The notes under the pieces were generated by a model. That model did no database searches, was not told where the DNA came from, and saw nothing but the letters and a program-made list of their open reading frames with translations. This document shows, in pieces, positions 52,072 through 61,267 of a stretch of 64,000 nt of DNA (within the stretch, counting starts at the first letter, position 1; each line of letters starts with the position of its first letter). Both the position numbers and the translations under genes were made by a program. This stretch comes from Pelargonium nanum (Eukaryota; Streptophyta; Magnoliopsida; Geraniales; Geraniaceae): the NCBI GenBank assembly GCA_036897485.1, contig JAYMTF010000028.1, forward strand, positions 1-64,000. Direction: 5' to 3'.

Positions 52072-54356
52072 CTAAATAACTGTAAGTCTATGCCGACCCT
52101 TTGCCCTTCTTCGGGCAATGACCCTTCTCCCACCCTTGGTCGACATGCTGCTCATGTGCATAAGTGCAACAATCAAAGGATTAGTATTAACGATATACAA
52201 AGATATGTATCATTGTAGAGAGAGAGAGCGAGAGAGAGAGCGCGAGAGAGAGAAGAGTGACAGGGAGAGAGAGAGAGAGAGAGGGAGAGAGAGGTACCGA
52301 GCACCGAAACCACATTTCCTCTTGCGCTTGACGTTGCTGGGTTGGTATGTACGTTTAGGCATTAAGATGATTGGCTCATCTGATGAATCTCCAGCTGGAT
52401 AGAATGAAAACAAATAGAGTCAACCGTCAAGTGATCCACCAAAACAAAATTAATCCCCATCAGAATTCGATAACCAGCAGGAGCACTACATTGTCACGAG
52501 ATTCATATTTGGGGAAATTTCAGATAAAGTGATAAACGCCATGTACCTCACCTAAAAACTTACTTATCTACTGTGAACTTTGTTTTCCATCATATAATTA
52601 CCGTGTACTTTCATAAAACTAAATTGTTGTTAGGCTGAACGTAATATACACTCTCTCTCATCACATGATTGACACATGACGTAAAAAAAATATACAGTGC
52701 CCAAAATACCTTTAGTTAGTCTTCTCCTTCCTATCCCTTGGCTAAAATGAGAAATCAATGAAGAAAACTATGTTCAACAATATTATGCAGGTCAGGGGTA
52801 AAATATGTTCAATTTCGGTCCCCAACTATTTATTTTGTTCGGAATTAGTACCCAGTTTGATTTTTGTTACAATTTAGTCCCCAAATTATACATGTTGTTA
52901 CAATTTGGTCCCAAACTATGCTATTTTGTTTTGAATTGGTCGAATCCATACCGTTGCTGTCAACCACTAGCTACTCTAAGCTATAAGCTTAAACGTGACT
53001 AGAAGTTGTCAAGAAGCTACAATGAGCAAAAACCTTCATTCAACCACTAGCTTACAAAACAACCTTAAGATCAGTAACTTAGCGACAAAAAAGCTTCCAG
53101 ATCAAGTGTTTCACAGTAATATGATTAGCACTTGCACAAAACTGATAACGTCATATATGAGAAAATGAAGAGCCAAAACATCTCTGTTCCTCAATATATA
53201 ACAGCCATAAACTTATACCGTACGTGCAAGCAACAATCAAGCAGAAAGCTTACATATTTCTCACCAACCCAATAACATCGTATCTAGGAAAGTGAAGTGC
53301 CAAAACATCTCTGTTCCTCAATAATTAACAAAAACAAAGATATAGCCGTATAAACATACCAAGAATCCATCAAACACAAACCTTAAAAAAATTCTCATAG
53401 AACTGCTAACATCATATCTAAGAAAATGAGGAGCCAAAACATCTTTGTTCCTCAATAATCAATAAAACCGAGATACAGCCATAAAATAACTGGATCAAGT
53501 GAACAAACATGCAACAATCAAGCACAAAAGATTACATTTTTCTCAAAAAGCATCATATTTAAGAAAATGAAGTGTCAAAACACCTCTGCTCCCCAATTAT
53601 TAAAAAAAACAGAGAACCAGTTGTAGACAAATTAGATCATGTGAATAAGCAATCAACGAAAAAACACAAAGCTTACATTTTTCTCACAAAACTGACTGTG
53701 TCAAGACATTTCTGCTACCCAATAATCAACAAAACAGAGAAACAACCATAACAAAATAGATCATGTGAACCAGGAACAATCAAACACAAAGCTAACATTT
53801 TTCTCACAATAAAAAAACCCCAAATTTACCCACAATCAAATCTCAAATTCTATGCTCATTTCCACAAATTTCCACCAATCAACAAAACAGAGAAACAACC
53901 ATAACAGATTAGATCATGTGAACCAGCAAAAATCAAACACAAAGCTAGCATTTTTCACACAATAAACAAAAAACCCAAATTTACCCACAATCAAATCTCA
54001 AATTCTATGCTCAATTCCAAAAAAAATCCACCAAACAACACAAAATAATCAAAATAATTAGCAGCAAATTGATACGCGAGAGTGAAACCAATACCTTCGG
54101 GAAGGAAGAATCGGAGATTAGGTAGGCCATTGGGGTAGAGGAATCCGAATCCATGGGAGGATACGTCGTCGTTTTGGTCCAAACGGAGAGGTGGCTGGAC
54201 CTTGGAGAGCGACGGAAACAGCTGCGGCGTGATCTTCGGCGGCGGCGGCGACACGATGGGGTGAGTCGTCGAAGTAAGGTTCCGGCGAAGAATTGGCTTT
54301 GCGAACAGCCGATTCGCGAGAGAAGCTCCGGCGCGAATTAGGGTTTTGGTCGACAT
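52072..54356 (-). CDS. Mitochondrial large-subunit ribosomal protein bL34m
   Basis: bL34 is a short, very basic protein buried in the 23S-type rRNA. Three exons (54356-54095, 52394-52298 and 52147-52072) give 144 residues. The C-terminal part, from about residue 99 (MPKRTYQPSNVKRKRKCGFG, then AR-MSTKGGRRVIARRRAKGR), is a full bL34 domain. The roughly 98-residue N-terminal extension begins MSTKTLIRAGASLANRLF and is rich in Arg, Ser and Leu with few acids at first, as in mitochondrial presequences; a plastid location is the less likely alternative. The short exon 3 is too small for routine ORF detection, but phase and family sequence fit exactly. Intron 1 (1.7 kb) is a repeat array, and half of the 150-base intron 2 is a CT tract. 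Confidence 0.9.
52217..52293 (-). repeat. (CT)n tract directly after a splice donor
   Basis: GA dinucleotides on the plus strand read as CT on the coding strand and begin four bases after the exon 2 donor GT of bL34m. The tract fills about half of the 150-base intron 2 and has a few CG interruptions. Confidence 0.9.
53090..54020 (-). repeat. Tandem repeats in bL34m intron 1
   Basis: About eight diverged units of roughly 110-170 bp share (plus strand) AAAACATCTCTGTTCCTCAATA, CAACAAAACAGAGAAACAACC, TAGATCATGTGAACCAGCAA, CAAACACAAAGCTAACATTT and TTCTCACA. The two units nearest exon 1 (about 53720-53860 and 53875-54020) are the most alike and also share the AAATTTACCCACAATCAAATC phrase, so the youngest duplication is next to the exon. 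Confidence 0.85.
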
Positions 54357-54639
54357 TTTGGTGAGAATGAGCAGTGAAGGTTAATTTTTTCTCTTCTGTA
54401 TAAACCCTAATTGGAGCAGAGTGTGAGTGACGCGGAAGCTAGACGATGAGTTCTGAGAGTTTTCAGCATCAACGGCTGTGATGGCGCCAACTCATGATGG
54501 TTAATGTATCCTAGCCGTCCGTTTTGAACAATGGTCAAGTTAAAAACTTTTGCGTTGACAATTTGAACCCGAACCTGTAAGCACAAAGAACGCTCGACTA
54601 GTTCTGGTCGAGTTAATGAGGAGAGTGTTTTGTTTTATC

Positions 54640-54808
54640 AGCAACGGAATATCATACTCGAAGTGACAATGTTTCTCACTCTCCAAATGGAGCGTCACCC
54701 TAGACTCCACCCCACAAACCTCACTCATACCGTCGACAAAGAGACTTGAACTTAAGATCCCAGAAGAAATCCAAAGTATTTTTAACCACTTGGGCCAACG
54801 TGTCTTGG
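54640..54808 (-). mobile_element. Older SINE copy, minus strand
   Basis: Read on the minus strand it gives TTGGCCCAAGTGGTTAAAAA, then AAGTTCAAGTCTC, GTCGACGGTATGAG and GTGACGCTCC, all matching the young SINEs at 45625 and 46827 with many changes. The B box is mutated. The 3' tail and target duplication are not identifiable. Confidence 0.7.
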
Positions 54809-55482
54809 TCAATGAAGATATTGTTGTTAGGAGGGTATGTATTTGACGGGGAATACCAATGTCAAGTCAAACAATTACTCTCGTTACTTGATACCACCCT
54901 TATTTTTCATATATTTATCGATGATTTGAGATCTAATTTGATCACCGAAGGAATTTCAAGCTCTTGTTGTGCATGTCAAATACCCTTGGAAAGGGTTAGT
55001 AAGTACCAAAGTCCTTCTAGTTGGACATCGTGATACCGCAACTCACATTTTAAACATAACCTAAAATCTAATCTAACCTACAAGGCTACAACCCATAATC
55101 ATGCCAAATTCGTACATCTACGCTAAAATTTGAAACCCGACCCGATTCACATAAAAAATACAATTCCATGCTTTACTTAAACTAGTAACTACAATCATCA
55201 TTACCTATTAATTTAATTTGTTGTTGGGTGTGGTCATGGTCACCACTATCTTAACAAGTAACAAAGCTATTATTTTTTTCATGTGACACCTAATTATTTG
55301 AACCAACTTTCTCTCTTTATGATCAACCTTACATTACTTTAATGATCTTGGCAATTGGTGATTTGGTGCAAGTCATTAATGACTTCAAATTTGTACTTAA
55401 CTTGTCTAGTCACATTTTACCTTTTTTTGCTAATAAGTATTTATAAGAACGCTATTATATGTGTATGCAAGTCTATCGGTCA

Positions 55483-55829
55483 TTTCATGAAATAAAAGTA
55501 CAAACAAAACACAAACACGAAACTATGGAGCCGATTCTGCATTTCGGCGGCGGAGCAGTGGAGGAGGAGGAGACCTAGGGTATTTTTGGGTGCTGACGTG
55601 ACGGGAGTGATGAGCTGGAGGGGTGACGTGGCTCCCTAGCTGATGTGGACATGGTAAATCGGTTGCAGCAGGTCATTTGGACCAAAACTAAAGTTTTAAA
55701 AAGTACAAGGACTGGACCAACTAAAAAAACTACTTGAGGGCCAACTCCATAGTTTCAAAAAGTACAGGTACTATGGTGACAATTTACCCTTTCATGAAAT
55801 AAAAGTACAAACAAAACACATACACGAAA
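55483..55829. repeat. 40-bp direct repeats around a 267-bp insert
   Basis: The sequence starting TTTCATGAAATAAAAGTACA is present at 55483-55522 and 55790-55829 with one or two differences. Between them lies GC-richer DNA with AAACTATGGAG near its left edge and CTCCATAGTTT near 55746. The direct repeat is too long for a target duplication, so this is better read as a local duplication or a repair product. Confidence 0.7.
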
Positions 55830-56382
55830 TAAACGTTCCAATCATCTTCTGAACTAATAGCGACTACGTACAATCTACTTATTGTGCGTTATCAATATCG
55901 CACATAGATTAAATAGTCTCAAAGTGCATGTAAACTCGTTTAAAGCGCATTTACACGTAAAACTCGAGCTCCTAAGTCTGACCAGATCGGGACTCAAAAC
56001 ACGCGGCCCGAGCAAACTCAAATCACTTTTCGAGCCGAGTTTGAATTAAGTATTTCTCAACCTGACTAAACTTTAATTTTATTACAAAATGTACGAATTT
56101 ATCCGATCCAACACAAAAGACCATTTTGTCCCTAGACTATTTGTTTGTGTTGTTTCTCTCTTCTCTCCTCTCCAAACACAAAGCCGTTTGAACCGGTCCA
56201 CTCCAATCCACCATCTCCTCAGCAACATTCAATCAATCAATCCACAGCCTTTATTGGCCTCCCTTTTTGCTCCTTCTCTTCCCTCCATTTCTAGGGCTTT
56301 TTCTTGATTCCTCTCAAAGCAACCCAAAATCCACCATTTCTCTCTGCATTTTTCTCTGTAATTTGTCACTGTATCGTCTCCG

Positions 56383-59300
56383 ATGAAGCAGAACCAGCTG
56401 CCCGCGGGCCTCATGTCCAATCTGCAGGACGTGCTCAGCAAAAAGTCCGAAGGAGAGGACTCCGGCGAACCCTCCGGCGAGACGGAGGATTGCTCGAACA
56501 AGCCGATTGTTCTGGTCACCAATGGTTGTGGGATTGATTCTCCTGGTCTCACCTTCCTCGTCGAAGCTCTGGTTCGTGAAGGCCTCTACAATGTCCATGT
56601 CCTCGCTCCTGAATCGTGCGTTTTTAGTAACTTTTTCGTGTTTCTCTTTCCGTTTTTGGTGATTTCTCATATGGCATTGCTGGTTTTAGTAAGTATAAAA
56701 ATGTAGTTTTTATTGTTTACTGTTCATTTTTTCATACCAATTTGCTGTTGATTCAGACTGATTTCGTGTTTCAGTTTGTGGGTTTGTTGCGTTTGGTTTG
56801 TGCTTTGGTTGAGTTTCTAATTTGTATGTGATCTGTTGATTTTGAAATTGGTTTGTCCAGGGGCAAAAGTGTAATTTGCGTACCATTTTGTTGTCATTTG
56901 GATTGGTATAATCTTTCAGTATGTGGGTATGTTGCATCTGGTTTGTGTTTTGATTGATTATGTAATTTGTATGTGATCTGTTGATTTTAGAAGTGGTTTG
57001 TCCAGGGACAAAAGTGTAATTTGCATACCTATTTGTTGTCAATTTCCATTCATATTTCATGATTCAGTTTGTGCATTTGGGTTGTACTTTGATTGAGTTT
57101 GTAATATGTATGTGATCTGTTGAGTTTGGAATTGGTTTATTCAGGGACAAAAATGTGATTTTTACACCAATTTGTCGTCAGTTTCGATTTGTATTTCATG
57201 GTTCAGTATGTGGGTTTGTTATGTTTGGTTTGTACTTCGATTGAGTTTGTAATTTGTATATGATCTGTGGATTTTGAAATTGGTTTGTTCAGGGACCAAA
57301 GTGTAATTTGCTTACTAATTTGTTGTCAATTTCGATTCATATTTCATGATTCAGTATGTGGGTTTGTTGCGCTTGGCTTGTACTTCGATTGAGTCTGTAA
57401 TGTGTATGTGATATGCTGATTTTGAAATTGGTTTGTCCAGGGACAAAAGCGTAATTTTCATATCAATTTATTGTCTTTTTTCTTTTCTGTATTCCATGAT
57501 TCAGTATGTGGGTTTCTTGTAATTGGTTTGTGCTTTGATTGAGTCTGTAATATGTTGATTTTGGAATTGGTTTGTCTAGGGACAAAAGTGTAATTTCATT
57601 GCCATTTTTGTTTGTTTCATATTTCATGATTCTGTGTGCGGGTTGGTTGTGTCTGGTTTGTGCTTTGATTGCGCATGTAATTTGTTGATTTTGGAATTGG
57701 TTTGTTTGTCCAGTGACAAATCAGTTTCGGGTCATTCAGTTACTTTTGGAGAAACGGTAGCTGTGACTTCTGCTGACATTAAGGGTGCCATTGCTTATGA
57801 AGTTACCGGTATGACTACAATTATCTTCTACTTATCAACCCGTGAATTTTAGTTGTCGTTGATGTTGGCATGGATCATTGATTATTATTTGTAGGGTAGT
57901 GTAAGCTTAATACGGGTTGTACTATTTTAGTTGTGTTGGTGATTGTAACGCTCTTAGGTCATGTTTACTCTACACAGGGACTCCAGTGGATTGTGTCTCA
58001 ATAGCTTTTTCCGGGGCATTGTTTTCTTGGTCAAAGCCTGTCCTGGTTTGCATTTTAACTCCTACCAATGAATTCATTGACGGTTTTGTTTGTAGTCATT
58101 ATTGAAGATTCATATTTCATATTTGATGTAATTTTCAGGTAATTAGTGGAATTAACCAGGGATCGAGCTGTGGTCATAACATGTGAGTTGTTTGCACGCA
58201 CCCATGTATCATTCTTGTTCAAATTGTGTTCTGATTTTCCGTTGTATCTCAAACTCAATACGGCCATTGCTTTCTATTAGGATATACTCGGGTGCTGTCG
58301 CTGGAGCTAGGGAGGCGTTACTTTGTGGTGTACCGTCGTTGTCGATATCACTGAACTGGTGCATTTATGATCTATTGTGGCATGGACTTGATCGCCTTTT
58401 TCTTATTGATGTTGTTGATTTAACTCGAGTTTTGTGTGTGTGTGTTTATATAGGAAAAAAGATGAAAGCAAAGAAAGTGATTTCAAGGACGCGGTTACGG
58501 TATGTTTACCAGTTATAAACGCCGCCGTTAGGGACATCGAGAAGGGAACTTTCCCCAAAAATTGCCTTCTGCATATACAAATTCCTTCATCTCCGTCGTC
58601 TAACAAGGTCAGCATATGATAAGTATTTATTTGCCTTTGACTGCTGTAGAGAAAATTACTTAATGCTTGCTATTAGATATGGCATCAAGGAACAATTATG
58701 GTAGTGAAGTAATATATTTGTCGTAATCATGTTTGTTCGTGATCATAAAATGGTTACTCTCCACGTGATGCCGAGTGCATTTAGTGGCACGTAATGATGC
58801 GTGAACCCGAAGCAATCTCTTTAGATATCTCAACCACAAGACCTATGAAGACTTTGTCATGTGCATTAATATTTAGATAGATTTTGGCACAATCATTTTG
58901 TTTAGAGTCTTTTGACTACCAAGCTGCAGTCTCTTACATGGTGTGGTTATCATGTAGCTGCCAAAAGATGTCATTTCTTGTTTGGATGGTTGCTGGAAGG
59001 TCTATTGCATTTCAAATTTGCAATTTGAACCCGAACCCACATAAATAAATAGTCGGGTTTACCATGAAAGAAGCATAGTCTGGATTGAGCAACCCACACA
59101 TTTTATATGTAAAACCCGCAACCCGGCCCGTGGTCACATGAGCCCTATTGCGAGCCAGGTTAGGTATTTCCAACCCGAAACCTAAATTGTTAGCTCTAAC
59201 TCTCCGTAACCTGAACTTATCCATATTTTTTCTCAGATTGACCCCTAGATGTGCGTTTGTGATCTTTGTGGTGCTAATGGTAGTAGTTCTTCCCGAGATA

Positions 59301-60249
59301 ATCAGTGCACGCCGACTTATGCATTTGGGCATTGTTTCAGGGGTCGGGAATTTATGCCCATTTTGTATATTAACCTTATCGATAAGATTGTGTTCCAACC
59401 TCTTGCCTGACAGGGTTTCAAAATGGCGAAGCTAAGTACATGTAGATCAACCCCAAACTGGTTAGCTGTTTCGGCGAAGAAACAGCCTGGGAATTTCATG
59501 TCAAATCAACAAAGCCTAGGCCTCCAGCTTGCACAACTTGGCCGGGATGCATCTGCTGCTGTGAGTAATTATCAGTAAAATCATGGGTCTTTTCTTCTTT
59601 CTTTTTTTGCCCGCGGGCGCTGTTAGCAATGAAGTGTACTTCCCGTTTTCATCTTGGGTTCACGTGAAGTTGTTTCTCTCAGGGTGCTGCTCGCCGTACA
59701 AGCACACAATCGAAGAGCGTCGTAGAGGTTGAATCAGTCGGCGCATCAGGAAAATCTGATTCCAACAAGCCGAAGAAATACTTCCGGCTAGAGGTAAGAG
59801 CAACCTGCTTCGAGTTCACATTTAGAAGTAATTTTAATAAAAATCTTGGTGTTGTACATAGTAAAAACTAAGAAACCGATGAATGTACATGACCTCAGTT
59901 ATCGGACAAGGAACAAGAAGATACAGACGAGGATCTCGATTTCAAAGCTCTTGAAAACGGATATGTAAGTTCAGCACAATTATCGTTTCCATTCTCGAGT
60001 TTATATCAAACCTTATTGAAGTAACATTAGAGTCTAAGGTAGCGTTTGGATTTTATTTTCTTATTAGAAATGAAAATTAAGAATCGAATAACGACTTTTT
60101 GGTCACGAGAATGACTGTTTGCTGACTCATCCTTAAATTTATGAAAAAAATAGGTTGCGGTGACTACTGTATCTCTTCCTCGTAATTCCGAATCGGATAT
60201 ACAGAATGCTGTCTCGGACTGGATCTCAGCTGCACTTAAAGAGCAATAG
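56383..60249 (+). CDS. SurE-family (5'/3'-nucleotidase-like) protein, with altered metal motif
   Basis: SurE proteins are metal-dependent nucleoside monophosphatases. Ten exons give 363 residues: 56383-56615, 57714-57808, 57978-58045, 58139-58182, 58281-58358, 58454-58607, 59414-59560, 59683-59793, 59899-59964 and 60154-60249. Core motifs are PIVLVTNGCGIDSPGL (about residues 41-56), DKSVSGHSVT, GTPVDCVS, VISGINQGSSCGHNM and YSGAVAGAREALLCGVPSLS. The layout and C-terminal extension (NFMSNQQSLGLQLAQLGRDA, KYFRLE, DEDLDFKALENGY) match the plant class including Arabidopsis At1g72880. In canonical SurE the first motif is NDDG, whose two Asp hold the metal; here it reads NGCG, so both acids are absent. 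The rest of the protein looks intact and selected. The start is the ATG giving MKQNQLPAGLMSNLQ, which matches family N-termini. Confidence 0.92.
56720..57713 (+). repeat. Phased array of splice-acceptor repeats in SurE intron 1
   Basis: Seven units of 134-148 bp run through the intron. Each ends in TTGGTTT(G/A)T(C/T)(C/T)AG followed by GG(G/A)(C)-AAA-GTGTAATTT. The AG dinucleotides end at 56860, 57005, 57144, 57292, 57440, 57579 and, for the true acceptor, 57713. Each unit also has a (T/C)TGTGCTTTGATTGAGT-like block, a GTAATTTGTATGTGATCTG block and GTTGATTTTG. The bases after each decoy AG resemble the real exon 2 start. Confidence 0.92.
59016..59196. mobile_element. TGGCAA-family element in SurE intron 6
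   Basis: It runs from AATTTGCAATTTGAACCCGA to CCTAAATTGTTAGCTCTAAC with ACCC/GGGT-rich interior phrases (AAAACCCGCAACCCGGCCCG). Its ends are mutated relative to the intronic copy at 12205-12336. Confidence 0.5.
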
Positions 60250-61267
60250 ATACTTTTCTATGTACACTAGGAGCTTCTAATATAATTTTTTTGCCCCAAA
60301 TTTAGTCTATTATTTGTTTTATGCAATCTTTCATTTTTTAAATATATATTCCCCTTTTTTTGGAACAATATATGTAATTGAAAATGAACAAGGTTTGGAA
60401 ATATGTCTACTGCAATTTTGTTTATTTCTATATTTTTGTTCAATCTCATGTTTAAGTTTGCATGGTGCGAGTAACGATTATGTTAAATTCTTTATTAGTT
60501 GGAGTATATTGTCGATCTCCTTCTTATTGGACCGTTTCAAGTTTCAACCCTATTCATAAAAAACCCGACTTGAAACTAGAGGTGGCAAAAATTAGGGTCG
60601 GGTTTGGGTTGATGAACCCTAATCCGACCCTATAGGGTTGATCGGGTTAGGGTCGGATCAGGTCGAGTTTCGGGGTTTAGACATAAAGTGCATCGTTTTT
60701 GCGGGTATACCCCCGACCAATTTTTGAGTTGATAAATTCAAACCCGACCTCGACCCTAAATGGGTTGGGTTTCGGCTACCGGCGAATCGGGTACCCTTTT
60801 GCCCGTTCTACTCGAAACTCAAAACTGTTCTAAATGAACATTCCAAACAAAAGAAAAAACTCGATCTAGAGCCCGCAACCCATTTCGTGTTGGGTATTTC
60901 TAACCACAACTTGAACCAAAATCCGAACTTTTAGGTCTACATGAAACAAACAGTCCAAAAAAGAACTCCTTTCAAGATCCACAGCCCAATTAGGATCGGT
61001 TACAAATTAGATCTTTCCCACGCGAACTCAACCTAAAATTCGAATTCGAATTGTCAGTTCCGTGAAAGTTGAAACACACACTCCAAACAAGAAACTTCTT
61101 CCACTAAACCGGGTATTGGATTATGCGGACAGTCCTAGCGTCGTGACCAAACACCACCCATATCTCTCGGTTTATCCAACCCAGACAAAAACCAAAGCTC
61201 GCAGAGCTCTCTCTCTCGAAATGCGAGCTCTGGCACAACCGTTAAGCACCAACTGACGAAATTGGGC
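60250..61267. other. Spacer between SurE and reductase genes
   Basis: The first part is the SurE 3' UTR. At about 60577-60830 there is a GGGT/ACCC-rich segment starting AGAGGTGGCAAAAATTAGGG, related to the TGGCAA elements. The 61050-61267 end holds the promoter and leader of the reductase gene, with a short CT tract just before 61220. Confidence 0.55.

Larger units (their letters stand above)
54357..56382. other. Divergent promoter region of the bL34m and SurE genes
   Basis: The genes point apart with 2 kb between them. The interval contains a minus-strand SINE copy (54640-54808), a short TGGCAA-family scrap (54557-54580, and about 55085-55175), and a direct repeat around a 267-bp insert (55483-55829). 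The last 200 bases before 56383 are pyrimidine-rich, as expected for a leader. No other gene is seen. Confidence 0.5.

Noticed and set aside
52118-52413. Frames with long Arg-Glu or Ser-Leu runs
   Set aside because: They are translations of the GA/CT microsatellite in bL34m intron 2.
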